A stretch of DNA of 64,000 bases, from contig NZ_JAASTZ010000009.1 in assembly GCF_014322765.1 (NCBI RefSeq), positions 89,216-153,215 on the forward strand, in the 5' to 3' direction. A program made the position numbers and the translations under genes. Under the pieces are notes generated by a model. It saw only the letters and a program-made list of their open reading frames with translations, was not told the DNA's origin and made no database searches. Below, piece by piece: positions 1 through 15,234 of the stretch. The stretch's first letter is position 1; each line of letters starts with the position of its first letter. This stretch comes from Listeria immobilis. Its GTDB lineage: Bacteria; Bacillota; Bacilli; Lactobacillales; Listeriaceae.

Positions 1-172
1 CAAACGTTAAAACCGCTGTTTGAAGTCCTTTTTGTGTAGCTATCTGTTTTGCTTGTTTAATGACCGCTTGATGCCCTAAATGCACGCCATCAAAGAAACC
101 AAGCGCCATTACTTTTTTTACGTCTGTCCACTCATCCGTTGTAAGCGGATGATGCAAGTATATCGTCTTCAT
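1..172 (-). CDS. ribF: Bifunctional riboflavin kinase/FMN adenylyltransferase, N-terminal part (cut by window edge)
   Basis: Only the first 57 codons are inside the window; the gene continues off the left edge. The visible residues contain GFFDGVHLGHQ, the nucleotide-binding signature of the FAD synthetase (nucleotidyltransferase) domain that forms the N-terminal half of RibF. The full enzyme phosphorylates riboflavin to FMN and adenylates it to FAD in the cytoplasm. The ATG at 172 is preceded by a good AGGAG ribosome-binding site. It follows truB by 70 bases, the usual truB-ribF order in Bacillales, so it is probably the last gene of the nusA-infB operon seen here. Confidence 0.93.
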   Translation of the reverse strand, partial: MKTIYLHHPLTTDEWTDVKKVMALGFFDGVHLGHQAVIKQAKQIATQKGLQTAVLTF

Positions 173-242
173 TTTTTGCCACTTCTCCTCTAAATTTGAA
201 TTCCTTTAATATCATAATATAAGAAAGTTGCAGTCGCAATTA

Positions 243-1157
243 CTATGCTTGATTTAATTCAATGACTTTTTCTGGCTTCCAAATGTCTTTTTTCTCTGGA
301 TGCGGTTTGTAAATTGCAGTTAATTTTTCTTTAAAAATAAGCGCAACACGAGGTTCATTTTCTACTGTCATAAATAAAGATTCTGGTAATAATCCGCCAT
401 TTAAAACTTTGCTATGCACTTCCTCATCAATGACTAGTTTTGCCATTGATTCAATCCCTTTTTCAAGCGGATATAAAAAATCATTTTCATTCTTTTGAAA
501 CTTTTCTTCCACTTCTATCAGGGTTAGGCAATCTTCTTTTTTGAAAAAGCCGCTTTGTACTCGCTCTAACTTAGACATATGCGCAGGGTACCCTAACTGT
601 TCGCCAATCATGACAGCAAGCGTGCGAATATACGTTCCTTTGCCACATGCGATTTCTAAACGGAAAGTCGGATTTGCTTCATTTAGCGGAGTGGCGTCAT
701 CTAAACGGGTTAATGAATAAATATCCACTTGTCTGGATGGGCGTTCAACCTCTATTCCCGCTCTTGCATATTCATACAATTTCTTACCATTAACTTTTAC
801 AGCTGAAAACATTGGTGGAATTTGGGTGATTTTTCCAGTGAGTTTTGTTAGTGCAACTTGAAGTGCTTCGGCCGTGATTTCTGTTAGCTCTTTGGTTTCA
901 ACCGTCTCACCAGTAGCATCTTCTGTAGTAGTTGATTTACCTATCGTGATTTCGGCTACATAAACTTTCCCTTCATCCGTTACATATTCCGCGAGTTTTG
1001 TCGCACGTCCAACACAAATTGGGAGTACACCTTCTACTTCAGGATCCAGTGTACCAGTATGGCCAACTTTTTTTGTATGTAAAATTTTTCTTAATTTAAA
1101 AACGCAATCATGACTTGTCATTCCGCGTTCTTTCCACAGTGGAATAATTCCGTTCAT
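243..1157 (-). CDS. truB: tRNA pseudouridine-55 synthase
   Basis: Converts U55 of the tRNA T-loop to pseudouridine. The catalytic motif GHTGTLDPEVEG is present with the nucleophile Asp at residue 38; the TruB insert and a C-terminal region follow, and 304 aa is the family's normal size. The ATG at 1157 has a GGAGG ribosome-binding site. It is downstream of rbfA, separated by a strong hairpin (about 1181-1245), so expression relative to the rest of the operon may be reduced by partial termination. Confidence 0.97.
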   Translation of the reverse strand: MNGIIPLWKERGMTSHDCVFKLRKILHTKKVGHTGTLDPEVEGVLPICVGRATKLAEYVTDEGKVYVAEITIGKSTTTEDATGETVETKELTEITAEALQVALTKLTGKITQIPPMFSAVKVNGKKLYEYARAGIEVERPSRQVDIYSLTRLDDATPLNEANPTFRLEIACGKGTYIRTLAVMIGEQLGYPAHMSKLERVQSGFFKKEDCLTLIEVEEKFQKNENDFLYPLEKGIESMAKLVIDEEVHSKVLNGGLLPESLFMTVENEPRVALIFKEKLTAIYKPHPEKKDIWKPEKVIELNQA

Positions 1158-1180
1158 CCGGCTCCTCCTTCTAACAAAAA

Positions 1181-1245
1181 AAGTTTAAGACAATTTCCGC
1201 TTACATCCCGTTTGAATGAGAAGATAAAGGGATTGCCTTAAACTT
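1181..1245 (-). terminator. Stem-loop between rbfA and truB
   Basis: On the minus strand a 14-bp stem (1232-1245 with 1181-1194, one G-U pair) with a long 37-nt loop is followed by a run of T at 1180-1175. It looks like an intrinsic terminator after rbfA. Because truB and ribF follow in the same direction it is more likely a partial terminator or RNA-processing site than a full stop. Confidence 0.65.
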
Positions 1246-1252
1246 TTATTTA

Positions 1253-1597
1253 TTATTGATCGTTATTTAAGTCACGAAGCAATTCATCGATTCGATTTCC
1301 GTAAGCGATGGAATTATCTATTTCAAAAGACATTTCTGGAACTTTACGAAGTCGAATACGGCGACCGATTTCTGAGCGGATAAAGCCATGCGCTTTTGCA
1401 AGTGCAAGTAATGTATTTTCTTTCTCCTTATCGGTACCAAGGATGGAAATGAACACCTTAGCTTCTTGTAAGTCACCAGTAACATCTACTCCAGTTACAG
1501 TCACAAACCCTAAGCGCGGGTCTTTAATTTTGCGATTTAAAATATCGCCCAATTCTTTTTTCATTTGCTCACTGACACGATTTGCTCTTACGTTCAA
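1253..1597 (-). CDS. rbfA: 30S ribosome-binding factor A
   Basis: Small KH-like protein that binds the immature 30S subunit and helps 16S rRNA 5'-end maturation, important in the cold. The sequence, beginning [15 protein letters not shown], and 114 aa length match RbfA along its whole length. The start is a TTG at 1597 with AGAGGTG eight bases upstream; no suitable ATG is nearby. It sits in the canonical infB-ylxP-rbfA-truB order. Confidence 0.97.
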
Positions 1598-1613
1598 GTG
1601 TATTCACCTCTTT

Positions 1614-1892
1614 TTATAACTTCTCCATTACTGTCTCGGCTCGCTCCCATTCTGGAAAAGAATCTAGAAAAGCAAGTACTTCCCTCGCTTCTTTTTCAGC
1701 TTGGATGTGCGAGGCAGATACGACAGCAAAGCTAATTTCAGCTCGCTGCCATAAATCCTGATAATCCGTTTCGGCAATAGAGATATTGAATTTTTGTTTT
1801 GCTCTCGTTAAAATTCGTTTCAGTATAGCGCGTTTTTCTTTGAGGTTTTGTGGTTCCTGCATGAAAAATTCACTAATGACTGATTGAATCAT
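1614..1892 (-). CDS. ylxP: YlxP-like DUF503 protein
   Basis: A 92-aa protein of the DUF503 (YlxP) family, which lies between infB and rbfA in nearly all Bacillales; its biochemical role is not settled, and ribosome association has been proposed. The ATG overlaps the infB stop codon by four bases (ATGA), implying translational coupling. No transmembrane or signal segment is visible. Confidence 0.9.
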   Translation of the reverse strand: MIQSVISEFFMQEPQNLKEKRAILKRILTRAKQKFNISIAETDYQDLWQRAEISFAVVSASHIQAEKEAREVLAFLDSFPEWERAETVMEKL

Positions 1893-4216
1893 TTTCTTTC
1901 TATTTCTTCCATAACGTATGCTTCGATTACATCGTCTTCTTTAATATCATTGAAGTTTTGTACTGTAATACCACATTCATAACCTTTTGCTACTTCTTTC
2001 GCATCATCTTTAAAGCGTTTTAGTGTAGCAATTTCACCTTCGAAAACAACGATTCCATCACGGATAATACGGACGCCACTATCACGAGTAATTTTACCAT
2101 CTGTTACGTAACAGCCAGCAATTGTACCCACTTTAGAAACATTGATTGTTTGGCGCACTTGTGCTTGACCGATAATTTTTTCTTGGAATTCTGGATCAAG
2201 CATTCCTTTCATTGCTGCTTCGATTTCATCAATCGCCTTATAGATAACACGATGTAGACGAATATCTACACTTTCATTTTCTGCGGCTTCACGTGCTTGT
2301 GCTGTTGGACGAACGTTAAACCCAATAACAATCGCATTAGAAGCTGCCGCTAGAGTAATATCTGATTCATTGATTGCACCCACGGCAGTATGAATAATTT
2401 TAACGTTAACACCTTCGACATCAATTTTACGAAGCGATGCAGCGAGCGCTTCTACAGATCCTTGTACGTCTGCTTTAATAATAACGTTAACTTCTTTCAT
2501 TTCGCCAGCTTTCATATGTTCAAATAAGTTATCCAAACTTACACGATTGGTTGCCGAACGTTGCGCTACTAAGGCACGACTGGCACGAGTTTCACCAATA
2601 TTTCTCGCTGTTTTTTCATCTTCAAAAACAACAAAACGATCGCCAGCTTGAGGTACATCATTTAAACCGGTAATTTCAACTGGTGTGCTTGGTCCGACTT
2701 TTTTCACGCGACGACCTAAATCATTGACCATTGCACGGACACGACCAAATGTGTTACCAACAACAATTGGATCACCAATATTTAGTGTTCCATCTTGTAC
2801 TAGTAATGTAGCAACTGGGCCACGGCCTTTATCAAGTTCTGCTTCAATAACAGAACCAATGGCACGACGATCTGGATTTGCTTTTAACTCTTCTACTTCA
2901 GATACAAGTAAAATCATATCTAATAAGTTTTCTAAGCCTTCACCGAATTTAGCGGAAATAGGTGCGAAAATAGTATCGCCACCCCATGCTTCGGGTACTA
3001 ATTCATATTCGGTTAATTCTTGCATTACGCGGTCTGGATTTGCTTGTGGTTTATCAATTTTGTTTACAGCAACAATAATTGGCATACCAGCTGCTTTTGC
3101 GTGATTGATTGCTTCGATTGTTTGTGGCATAACACCATCATCCGCCGCAACAACTAAAATAGTAATATCTGTGATTTGCGCACCACGAGCACGCATTGCG
3201 GTAAATGCCGCATGTCCAGGTGTATCAAGGAAAGTGATTTTTTTATCATGAATTTCTAATTGATATGCACCGATATGTTGCGTAATCCCGCCAGCTTCTC
3301 CAAGAGTCACTTTAGTATTACGAAGGGAATCTAGTAAGGTTGTTTTACCATGGTCAACGTGTCCCATGATAGTAACTACTGGTGGGCGTTCCATAAGTTT
3401 TGATTCATCAATTGCTTCATTCAATTCATTCTCGAAGTAAACATCTAAATCGGTTACATCGACTTTAATTTCTTCTTCTACGGCTACACCATAGTCGGAA
3501 CAAATAAGTTCAATTGCATCTTTATCTAATGATTGGTTGATTGTTGCTACAACACCAAGCATAAATAATTTTTTGATTAGTTCAGATGGTTCTCTATATA
3601 GTTTCTTTGCCAGTTCTGCAACTGTTAAAGATTCGCTGAAAACAATTTTTTCAGGAAGTTCTTTTGGTTTTGGTGGAGTTGGTGGAACAGTACTATGGTT
3701 TAATTTACCTTTTTTCTTGGTGTTCCGTCCTTTGTTATTAAAATTCCCGCCGCGATTAGGACGATTGTTGCCGCCTGGACGGTTAGAGTTTCCACCACCT
3801 GGACGATTGTTATTATTATTACGTTTTTGTCCACCAGTTTGCGTTTGATTAGATGTACTTGCTGGTTTGGTTGACGCTGGTTTGGCACCTTGGCTTTTGT
3901 TACCCGCTGCAGGTTTTGTATTTTGTCCTGCTGGTTTATTTGTATTTGGTTTATTCGATTTTTCATTACTATTTGTCATATTTGGTTTGTTTGGCCCCTT
4001 ACTATTTCCGTTTTCATTGCTAGTTGTTTCTTTCTTAGGTGCTTCGGCTTTTTTATTTGTGCCATCAACGGCTTTATCTAATTGTCTTAAGGCGTTCTCA
4101 TTAATAGTGGACATATGATTCGCCACTTCAATACCTAAACCTTGAAGAGCTTCAATAACTTTTTTACTTGATACTTGATGTTCTTTTGCATATTCATATA
4201 CACGAACTTTACTCAT
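1889..4216 (-). CDS. infB: Translation initiation factor IF-2
   Basis: GTPase that places initiator fMet-tRNA on the 30S subunit. In order: an N-terminal IF2-N domain ([18 protein letters not shown]), a low-complexity Asn/Gly/Pro/Lys-rich linker of roughly residues 50-175, a second IF2-N domain, the G domain with [14 protein letters not shown] and NKID near residue 280 onward, then the C-terminal domains ending [12 protein letters not shown] place the start at the ATG at 4216, eight bases after GGAGG; an in-frame GTG at 4225 overlaps that site and is unlikely. The Asn-rich linker is typical of Listeria and Bacillus IF-2. Confidence 0.97.
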   Translation of the reverse strand: MSKVRVYEYAKEHQVSSKKVIEALQGLGIEVANHMSTINENALRQLDKAVDGTNKKAEAPKKETTSNENGNSKGPNKPNMTNSNEKSNKPNTNKPAGQNTKPAAGNKSQGAKPASTKPASTSNQTQTGGQKRNNNNNRPGGGNSNRPGGNNRPNRGGNFNNKGRNTKKKGKLNHSTVPPTPPKPKELPEKIVFSESLTVAELAKKLYREPSELIKKLFMLGVVATINQSLDKDAIELICSDYGVAVEEEIKVDVTDLDVYFENELNEAIDESKLMERPPVVTIMGHVDHGKTTLLDSLRNTKVTLGEAGGITQHIGAYQLEIHDKKITFLDTPGHAAFTAMRARGAQITDITILVVAADDGVMPQTIEAINHAKAAGMPIIVAVNKIDKPQANPDRVMQELTEYELVPEAWGGDTIFAPISAKFGEGLENLLDMILLVSEVEELKANPDRRAIGSVIEAELDKGRGPVATLLVQDGTLNIGDPIVVGNTFGRVRAMVNDLGRRVKKVGPSTPVEITGLNDVPQAGDRFVVFEDEKTARNIGETRASRALVAQRSATNRVSLDNLFEHMKAGEMKEVNVIIKADVQGSVEALAASLRKIDVEGVNVKIIHTAVGAINESDITLAAASNAIVIGFNVRPTAQAREAAENESVDIRLHRVIYKAIDEIEAAMKGMLDPEFQEKIIGQAQVRQTINVSKVGTIAGCYVTDGKITRDSGVRIIRDGIVVFEGEIATLKRFKDDAKEVAKGYECGITVQNFNDIKEDDVIEAYVMEEIERK

Positions 4217-4238
4217 GTCGTACACCTCCGTATAAGAT

Positions 4239-4538
4239 TCAACCGAGTAATTCTGCTAATTTAACAGCAAATCCTTTATCAAGTATGGCAACTATTGCAC
4301 GTGTATCTTTGCCGATTGCACCCCCAATCATTTCCCGGGTACCGGCTTGTTTCACGACAACATTATAATATTCACACTTGTTGCGGATTGTTTTCTCAGT
4401 TTTTTCGGATATATCTTCTGAAATGAGAACCATTTTTGCTTTCCCATTTCTAACTGCTTTTAATACCAATTCTTCACCAGTTGTAATTTTCCGTGCTCGA
4501 TTTGCAAGGCCTAATAAGGAAAGTGCTTTTTTATCCAT
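4239..4538 (-). CDS. ylxQ: L7Ae-family RNA-binding protein YlxQ
   Basis: A 99-aa protein of the ribosomal L7Ae/L30e/S12e/Gadd45 fold, a kink-turn RNA binder, as shown by the segment [20 protein letters not shown]. It lies between ylxR and infB as in Bacillus and overlaps the end of ylxR by eight bases, so translation is probably coupled. It is generally non-essential and its natural RNA target here is unknown. Confidence 0.92.
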   Translation of the reverse strand: MDKKALSLLGLANRARKITTGEELVLKAVRNGKAKMVLISEDISEKTEKTIRNKCEYYNVVVKQAGTREMIGGAIGKDTRAIVAILDKGFAVKLAELLG

Positions 4539-4815
4539 TAGTAGGTTCCTCGAGAGACTTTACGTAATCAATTAGCTCGTCGTAAAAGGCCTCTTGTTCT
4601 GGCATTTTTAGTTGATGAAAGATAGCGTTTTTCTTTTTTGCTTTTTTGCATGCTTCTACATTTTTAACGATATAAAAGCCGCGTCCAGGTGCTTTGCCTG
4701 TAGGATCAATCGTTAGCGCTCCGTCTTTCGAATACGCAATACGAAGAAGTTCGCCTTTTGGCAAGCGTTCACCGGTAATTATACATTTTCGAAGGGGGAT
4801 TTTTTTATTACGCAT
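4531..4815 (-). CDS. ylxR: YlxR (DUF448/RnpM-type RNA-binding protein)
   Basis: A 94-aa basic protein of the DUF448 family with the characteristic RKCIITGERLPKGELLRIA and GRGFYIVKN segments. Members bind RNA; the Bacillus homologue has been reported as an RNase P modulator (RnpM). It lies between nusA and ylxQ with a 14-base gap to nusA, in the conserved rimP-nusA-ylxR-ylxQ-infB operon. Confidence 0.92.
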   Translation of the reverse strand: MRNKKIPLRKCIITGERLPKGELLRIAYSKDGALTIDPTGKAPGRGFYIVKNVEACKKAKKKNAIFHQLKMPEQEAFYDELIDYVKSLEEPTNG

Positions 4816-4829
4816 GATAATTCTCCTTT

Positions 4830-5948
4830 TTACTCTTCATCTTCTGTAAAAGTTTCGCTCTCTACTTCTTCTACCGGAGCCATTTCTTCGTTATTACGAG
4901 GATAGATTCCTAGTTCAGTTGCAACAGTTTCGCTTTTAATATCAATTTTCCAACCAGTTAATTTCGCTGCTAAACGAGCATTTTGACCACGTTTACCAAT
5001 TGCTAAGGATAGTTGATAATCTGGTACGACAACTGTTGTTGCTTGGTCTGCTTCGTTTACAATAACATCTAATACCTTGGAAGGGCTAAGTGCATTGGCA
5101 ACAAAAGTGAAAGGATCCTCTGACCATTCAACTATATCGATTTTTTCTCCTTTTAGTTCATTAACGATGGTTTGAACACGTGCGCCTTTAGGTCCAACAC
5201 ATGCACCAACAGGATCTACTTCTTCATTAGCTGTATAAACAGAGATTTTAGAGCGATCTCCTGCTTCACGTGCAACGGATTTAATTTCCACAACACCATC
5301 ATAAATTTCTGGAACTTCCATTTCGAAAAGGCGTTTTAAAAGTCCAGGGTGCGTACGGGAAACAAAAATTTGCGGTCCTTTTGTTGTTTTTTCTACTTTA
5401 GTTAAATAAACTTTAATACGATCATGTGCGTGGTATGTTTCGTTTGGCATTTGCTCGTTTTGAGATAAAATAGCTTCGATTTTACCTAGATTTACATAAA
5501 TAAAACGAGAATCTTGACGTTCTACAATACCTGTCATAATATCATCTTCACGGTCGATAAACTCATCGTAAATAATACCGCGTTCTGCTTCACGAACTCG
5601 TTGGGTAACAACTTGTTTTGCTGTCTGTGCAGCAATTCGGCCAAAATCTTTCGGTGTCACTTCAAGCTCCACTACATCACCAGGTTGATAGACTGGATTG
5701 ATTTTATGTGCTTCTTCCATCGAAATTTCAAGACGAGAATCAAATACTTGTTCTACTGCTTCTTTTCTTGCTAAAACTCGGATAGAACCATTTTCCATAT
5801 TTAAATCTACACGAACGTTTTGAGCATCTTTAAAATTTCGTTTGTATGCAGAAGTAAGAGCGGCTTCAATCGCTTCCACTAATACCTCTCTTGAAATACC
5901 TTTATCATGTTCTAACACATGAAGAGCATCTAATAATTCTGTGCTCAT
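4830..5948 (-). CDS. nusA: Transcription termination/antitermination factor NusA
   Basis: Binds RNA polymerase and nascent RNA to modulate pausing, intrinsic termination and rRNA antitermination. The 372-aa protein shows the N-terminal RNAP-binding domain (STELLDALHVLEHDKGI), an S1 domain around GIVERQDSRFIYVNLG, and two KH domains (PVGACVGPKGARVQ and LAIGKRGQNARLAAKLTG). An acidic tail ends it, and the extra C-terminal acidic repeats of proteobacterial NusA are absent, as normal in Firmicutes. It is preceded by rimP at 27 bases. Confidence 0.98.
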   Translation of the reverse strand: MSTELLDALHVLEHDKGISREVLVEAIEAALTSAYKRNFKDAQNVRVDLNMENGSIRVLARKEAVEQVFDSRLEISMEEAHKINPVYQPGDVVELEVTPKDFGRIAAQTAKQVVTQRVREAERGIIYDEFIDREDDIMTGIVERQDSRFIYVNLGKIEAILSQNEQMPNETYHAHDRIKVYLTKVEKTTKGPQIFVSRTHPGLLKRLFEMEVPEIYDGVVEIKSVAREAGDRSKISVYTANEEVDPVGACVGPKGARVQTIVNELKGEKIDIVEWSEDPFTFVANALSPSKVLDVIVNEADQATTVVVPDYQLSLAIGKRGQNARLAAKLTGWKIDIKSETVATELGIYPRNNEEMAPVEEVESETFTEDEE

Positions 5949-5974
5949 TTTTGATTCAACTCCTTATTCACTTT

Positions 5975-6442
5975 TTAAAATTGAATTGCTAACCTTGCTT
6001 TTGCTACTTTTTCTTTAGGAATTTCACAAGTGATTTTGCGTGTTTTATCTGTAATAGTAATGACCAGCGTTTCTCCATCATAACTTTCTAAAGTACCTTC
6101 CCACATTTTACGACCATCAATTGGCTCATAAGAAGTAACATGGACATATTTAGATACTGCATTAACAAAATCTTGCTCTTTCTTCAGTGGACGTTCAGCC
6201 CCTGGAGATGAAACTTCTAAAAAATAATTTTGGGTAATCGGATCTGATTCATCCATTTTTTCACTGACTTTTTCGCTGACAACCGCACATTCATCAATAT
6301 CTACGCCACCATCTTTATCGATAAAAATTCGCAAAAACCAGTTTGGACCTTCTTTTTCAAAGGCAATGTCTACGAGCTCCAAATGAAGTTCGTCCGTAAT
6401 CGGTGCAACAATTGCTTCTACTTGATCTAGTACTTTACTCAT
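5975..6442 (-). CDS. rimP: Ribosome maturation factor RimP
   Basis: 155-aa protein required for 30S assembly. The motif [16 protein letters not shown] and the SPGAERPLK segment are diagnostic for the RimP N-terminal domain; the C-terminal Sm-like domain follows. The ATG at 6442 is nine bases after a strong AAGGAGG. First gene of the nusA-infB operon in this window, with a promoter, a palindrome and a hairpin in the 180-base leader upstream. Confidence 0.96.
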   Translation of the reverse strand: MSKVLDQVEAIVAPITDELHLELVDIAFEKEGPNWFLRIFIDKDGGVDIDECAVVSEKVSEKMDESDPITQNYFLEVSSPGAERPLKKEQDFVNAVSKYVHVTSYEPIDGRKMWEGTLESYDGETLVITITDKTRKITCEIPKEKVAKARLAIQF

Positions 6443-6528
6443 TTCAGCCTCCTTAAGAGATACGCTTTTCCAGCTAATTCGTCTCTATTCCTGCCATAGG
6501 TGACTCTTTGACAGATTTGCAAAACGAA

Positions 6529-6552
6529 AGCGTGGGCATTGGCCCACGCTTG
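6529..6552 (-). terminator. Hairpin in the rimP leader / polC terminator
   Basis: A perfect 10-bp GC-rich stem (AAGCGTGGGC with its complement, four-base loop) followed on the minus strand by TTTCGTTTTG. It lies 70 bases after the polC stop and 87 bases before rimP. It can end polC transcription, but because a good promoter (6582-6610) lies upstream of it, it may also act as an attenuator for rimP-nusA. Confidence 0.8.
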
Positions 6553-6581
6553 GCTGAGTTATCGTAGTATTTCTTAAATAA

Positions 6582-6610
6582 GTTTATCACAAATTGTGAC
6601 TACAAGCAAG
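6582..6610 (-). promoter_or_regulatory. Candidate rimP-nusA promoter with palindrome in the spacer
   Basis: Minus strand: TTGCTT (6610-6605), 17-base spacer, TAAACT (6587-6582). The spacer starts with the perfect palindrome TCACAAATTGTGA (6588-6600) directly abutting the -10 box, the position of a repressor site. The promoter lies just after the polC stop codon and before the hairpin at 6529-6552. Prediction from sequence alone. Confidence 0.5.
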
Positions 6611-6622
6611 TTTTGCTCTATT

Positions 6623-9600
6623 TTAGAATAGTGATAATTGGTTTTGATCTGGCAGTCCTTCTAAACATCCTTGATCATCCATATATTGAATAATTGTTTT
6701 AGAGACTTTCCCACGTTGCTGCAAATCTTCTTTGGATAAAAATTCCCCGTTTTCACGAGCTGCTACAATTTGTTTCGCTACGTTGGTTCCAAGACTTGGA
6801 ATCGCATTAAACGGCGGGATAAGGGAGTCGCCATCAATAATAAATTCATCAGCGGAAGACTTATACAAATCTACTTTTTGGAAATGGAAACCACGAGCTA
6901 GCATTTCGTTAGCGATTTCTAAAACTGTTAATAGATTTTTTTCTTTTGTAGAAGCTTCCATTCCTTTATCATTGATTTCTTTCATTGTCGCTTTTACGGC
7001 TTCTTTTCCGTTTACCATCGAAGTTAAATCAAAATCATCCGCACGAACAGTGAAATAAGTGGCATAGAAGAACAACGGATGATGTACTTTAAAGTAGGCG
7101 ATACGCACTGCCATAAGCACATAAGCTGCCGCATGGGCTTTCGGGAACATATATTTGATTTTTTTACAAGATTCAATGTACCAAATTGGCACTTTATTTT
7201 CCATCATTGCTTCTTCCATTTCTTCTGTTAAACCTTTCCCTTTACGAACAGATTCCATAATTTTGAAGGCTAAGGAACTTTCTAGACCTTGATAAATTAG
7301 GAATACCATAATATCATCACGACACCCAATTACATCTGGCAGCTCACAAGTCTTATTCTTTATTAGTTCTTCGGCATTTCCAAGCCAAACATCTGTACCA
7401 TGAGAAAGTCCGGAAATTTGAACTAACTCAGAAAACGTGGTTGGTTTGGTTTGTTCAAGCATTTGACGTACAAACCGTGTCCCAAATTCAGGTATACCTA
7501 GCGTTCCAGTTTTAGAATCAATATCTGCTGGTTTGACACCTAGCGATTCAGTAGAACCAAATAGTTTCATCACATCGGGATCGTCTGTTGGGATAGTTTT
7601 AGGATCAATACCGCTTAAATCCTGTAACATTCGGATAGCGGTCGGATCATCGTGTCCAAGTATATCTAATTTTAAAACATTATCGTGAATAGAATGGAAA
7701 TCAAAGTGAGTTGTCTTCCATTCTGAATCTGTTGCATCGGCGGGAAATTGTACTGGAGTGAAATCATATACATCCATATAATCTGGAATAACAATAATCC
7801 CCCCTGGATGTTGCCCGGTTGTTCTTTTAACCCCTGTACAGCCGGCTACAAGGCGGTCAATTTCCGCTCCCCGAATTGTCATATTCATATCTCGTTCATA
7901 GTTACGAACATAACCAAATGCTGTCTTTTCTGCCACCGTACCAATGGTTCCAGCACGAAAAACATAATCTTCTCCAAAAATTTCTTTTGTGTAGGCATGG
8001 GCGACTGGTTGATAATCACCAGAAAAGTTTAAATCAATATCGGGTACTTTATCACCTTTAAATCCTAAGAATGTTTCAAACGGGATATCTTGCCCTTCTT
8101 TTTGGTAGGTTGTTCCGCAATGCGGGCAGTCTTTATCAGGTAGGTCAAATCCTGAACCAATCGAACCATCATCAAAAAATTCTGAGGCTTTACAATTCGG
8201 ACAGAGATAATGTGGTGGTAGTGGATTTACTTCTGTGATTTCTGTCATCGTGGCAACAAAGGAAGAACCAACCGATCCACGTGAACCAACTAAATAACCA
8301 TCTACCAAAGATTTTTTAACTAACTTATGTGAAATTAGATAAATAACCGCGAAACCATGGCCAATAATACTTTTTAATTCTTTTTCGAGTCTTGCTTCGA
8401 CAATTTCTGGTAAATTTTCGCCATATAATTGGTGGGCCATATTGTAGCTCATATTACGAACTTCATCTTCTGCTCCATCAATTTTTGGAGTATACAATTC
8501 ATCTTTAATTGGTTTTAACTCTTCCATCCAATCGACTACTAAATTAGAATTTGTAACTACAATTTCTTTTGCTTTATCTTCACCAAGAAAAGCAAATTCT
8601 TTTAACATTTCATCGGTTGAACGAAAATGAACATCTGGCAATTCAGCACGATTTAATGGATTTGCTCCGCCCTGTGAGTGAATTAAAATTTTACGGTAAA
8701 TTTTATCTACAGGATCTTTATAGTGTACATTACCAGTTGCAACAACAGGTTTTCCTGTTTTTTCACCAACACGAACAATATTTTTTAAAATTTCTTCCAA
8801 TGCTTTTTCATCACGAACAAGTTCTCGCTCAATTAATGGTGCATATACTGGTTTTGGTTGCACTTCAATAAAGTCATAGAATTCCGCTACTTTTTCAGCT
8901 GCCTGCATTCCTTTTTGCATCATTGCTTCAAACAATTCCCCTTGGCTACAAGCTGTTCCGATAATTAAACCTTCTCGAAGTTTTTTTAGTTGTGAGCGAG
9001 GAATACGCGGAACACGATAAAAATAATTAATATTTGACATCGTAATTAATTTAAATAGATTTTTTAAACCTACAGCAGTTTGAGCATAAATAGTTGCATG
9101 GAAAGGTCTTGCGCGTTTATATGCATCGCCTTCTCCCATGTAATCATTTAAAGAATCATGGTAATCAATATCATGCATCTCTTTGGCATCTTTAATTAAT
9201 TTCCAACCTAAATAGGCAGTAGCTTCTGCATCGAAAACAGCTCGGTGATGTTGTTCTAAAATAATATTGAACTTTTTCGTTAAGGTGTTCAAACGATGAT
9301 TTTTGAAATGTGGGTATAGGAAACGTGCTAGTTCAAGTGTATCAATTACCGCATTTTCAGCTTTTGGTATGCCTGCTTTTTCATAAGCGGTATTAATAAA
9401 TCCCATATCAAAAGAAGCGTTATGGGCAACTAGTATATCATCTGCACTCCATTCCTTGAATCGCTTAAGCACAACATCCATTGGATCAGAGCCTTTTACA
9501 ATATCATCCGTAATACCTGTTAAATTAATGGTAGTTGCCGATAGTGGATGCCCTGGATCAATAAAAGCTTCAAATTTATCAATAATTTCACCATTTTTCA

Positions 9601-10957
9601 TTTTTACGCCAGCTAATTCAATAATCGTATCATACACTGCCGATAAACCAGTTGTTTCCACATCAAATACACAATAAGTAGCATCTTTTAGTAAAATATG
9701 TTGGTCGTTATAGGCAATAGGTACTCCGTCATCAATTAAATTTGCTTCGATACCAAAAATGACTTTTAGACCATATTTTTGCCCTGCTCCATAGGCATCT
9801 GGGAAAGATTGAGCCACAGAATGATCTGTAATCGCAATTGCTTTATGGCCCCAGTCTGCTGCTTGTTTAAAAAGCGAATCAACAGAAGAGGTAGCATCCA
9901 TTTGGCTCATTGGGGAATGCAGATGTAGTTCTGCTCTTTTTTCTTCGGCCTTATCGAGACGTTTCACTCCGGCGATTTCGTTAATATCTTGTGCCATCAT
10001 AATTAAGTCACGGACAAATGTATCGTTTTGGACACTACCGCGAACCTTAACCCACATGCCTTTTTTCAAATTCTGAAACATGGCAGCATCTTCATTATCA
10101 CGAGAAAACATCTTTATAATCATCGAACTAGTGTAATCTGTAATTTTAAATTGTAACAGACTACGACCACTACGGAGCTCTCTAATTTCAGTTGCAAAAA
10201 TGAAACCTTGGACCGTAATGCGACGTTCTTCGTCATATACATCTCCAAGTCGTTTAATTTCTTCGTCATCTTTAATTTTATAGCCAACTTGGAATGGGCC
10301 AGAAAGTGGTGCAGCTGCTGTATTGCCATTTTGAGCTTCCACTTGTCGTTTTTGCATCACTTGAACGGCTTCGGCTGCTTTTTTTTGATCTTCTTCTTGT
10401 TTGGCCTGTGCGAATGCCTTATATTCCTCTGTTTCTGATTGATCTAAAATATGTGTTTTAAGCGCTAAACGCGGAAATCCAGCATTTCCATAACTTTCCA
10501 TGATTTTTGCTTGGAATCTTTGTTGAATAGTTGTTTCTTCCATGTCATTATGAACGGCAATTTCAATAAAATGCGGTTCTTTAAAGGTTGGTTTTTGCTC
10601 TAATAGCAAGTTTCCAATCATAGGAGATTGTTTGCAAATTGGCTCAATAATCAAATTCCAATAGTCTTGAATAAGCTTTTCATTGATGGATTGGTTTTGA
10701 GGGACTATTTGCATTTCAGTTGTAGCTATTTGACTAAAAGCTCTTTTCATACCAACATCCATCATATGAAAAAGTGCTGCTGGGAAAATTTGCGGTACAT
10801 GTAAATGAAATTGCCAAGTTTTATTTTTTTTATCAGCAACTAATTTTTCTATTTTTGCTTCTTTTGTAAATTCCTCATAGGCGGACTCGTTTTCTAAGCC
10901 AATTTGTGCCATTAGCAGCTGAAATCGTTCTTGTTTTTCTTCTTCTTTAGCTGTCAT
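6623..10957 (-). CDS. polC: DNA polymerase III alpha subunit, Gram-positive PolC type
   Basis: Main replicative polymerase of low-GC Gram-positives. Domains in order: N-terminal domain, OB fold ([20 protein letters not shown]), PHP domain ([19 protein letters not shown]) split by an inserted DnaQ-like 3'-5' exonuclease ([20 protein letters not shown], near residue 420), a CPNC/CPHC zinc-binding motif, the polymerase core with the [12 protein letters not shown] catalytic aspartates, and a C-terminal helix-hairpin-helix region ending NQLSLF, a likely beta-clamp-binding end. I start at the ATG at 10957 (1444 aa), eight bases after AGGGGTG; an upstream in-frame TTG at 10981 has no proper ribosome-binding site. 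Confidence 0.97.
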   Translation of the reverse strand: MTAKEEEKQERFQLLMAQIGLENESAYEEFTKEAKIEKLVADKKNKTWQFHLHVPQIFPAALFHMMDVGMKRAFSQIATTEMQIVPQNQSINEKLIQDYWNLIIEPICKQSPMIGNLLLEQKPTFKEPHFIEIAVHNDMEETTIQQRFQAKIMESYGNAGFPRLALKTHILDQSETEEYKAFAQAKQEEDQKKAAEAVQVMQKRQVEAQNGNTAAAPLSGPFQVGYKIKDDEEIKRLGDVYDEERRITVQGFIFATEIRELRSGRSLLQFKITDYTSSMIIKMFSRDNEDAAMFQNLKKGMWVKVRGSVQNDTFVRDLIMMAQDINEIAGVKRLDKAEEKRAELHLHSPMSQMDATSSVDSLFKQAADWGHKAIAITDHSVAQSFPDAYGAGQKYGLKVIFGIEANLIDDGVPIAYNDQHILLKDATYCVFDVETTGLSAVYDTIIELAGVKMKNGEIIDKFEAFIDPGHPLSATTINLTGITDDIVKGSDPMDVVLKRFKEWSADDILVAHNASFDMGFINTAYEKAGIPKAENAVIDTLELARFLYPHFKNHRLNTLTKKFNIILEQHHRAVFDAEATAYLGWKLIKDAKEMHDIDYHDSLNDYMGEGDAYKRARPFHATIYAQTAVGLKNLFKLITMSNINYFYRVPRIPRSQLKKLREGLIIGTACSQGELFEAMMQKGMQAAEKVAEFYDFIEVQPKPVYAPLIERELVRDEKALEEILKNIVRVGEKTGKPVVATGNVHYKDPVDKIYRKILIHSQGGANPLNRAELPDVHFRSTDEMLKEFAFLGEDKAKEIVVTNSNLVVDWMEELKPIKDELYTPKIDGAEDEVRNMSYNMAHQLYGENLPEIVEARLEKELKSIIGHGFAVIYLISHKLVKKSLVDGYLVGSRGSVGSSFVATMTEITEVNPLPPHYLCPNCKASEFFDDGSIGSGFDLPDKDCPHCGTTYQKEGQDIPFETFLGFKGDKVPDIDLNFSGDYQPVAHAYTKEIFGEDYVFRAGTIGTVAEKTAFGYVRNYERDMNMTIRGAEIDRLVAGCTGVKRTTGQHPGGIIVIPDYMDVYDFTPVQFPADATDSEWKTTHFDFHSIHDNVLKLDILGHDDPTAIRMLQDLSGIDPKTIPTDDPDVMKLFGSTESLGVKPADIDSKTGTLGIPEFGTRFVRQMLEQTKPTTFSELVQISGLSHGTDVWLGNAEELIKNKTCELPDVIGCRDDIMVFLIYQGLESSLAFKIMESVRKGKGLTEEMEEAMMENKVPIWYIESCKKIKYMFPKAHAAAYVLMAVRIAYFKVHHPLFFYATYFTVRADDFDLTSMVNGKEAVKATMKEINDKGMEASTKEKNLLTVLEIANEMLARGFHFQKVDLYKSSADEFIIDGDSLIPPFNAIPSLGTNVAKQIVAARENGEFLSKEDLQQRGKVSKTIIQYMDDQGCLEGLPDQNQLSLF

Positions 10958-10991
10958 TCCGAATAACACCCCTTTTTCCAAATTTATAAAA

Positions 10992-11044
10992 GCCAGACGT
11001 CCCTTATAACTCGTTATCGAACGAGTAAAAAAGTTTCATCTGGC
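10992..11044 (-). terminator. proS terminator (nested hairpins)
   Basis: On the minus strand an outer 8-bp stem (11037-11044 with 10992-10999, one G-U pair) encloses a perfect 7-bp inner hairpin (ACTCGTT, 11009-11026) and is followed by TTTTATAAATT. Sits 17 bases after proS and before polC. Confidence 0.65.
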
Positions 11045-11060
11045 AAAGTGTTGCTTGTAA

Positions 11061-12767
<1,707 letters not shown>

Positions 12768-12801
12768 TTAAAACACCCCTTTTTCCCTTTTTATTTATTG
12801 T

Positions 12802-15220
<2,419 letters not shown>

Positions 15221-15234
15221 TATCCCATCTCCAA

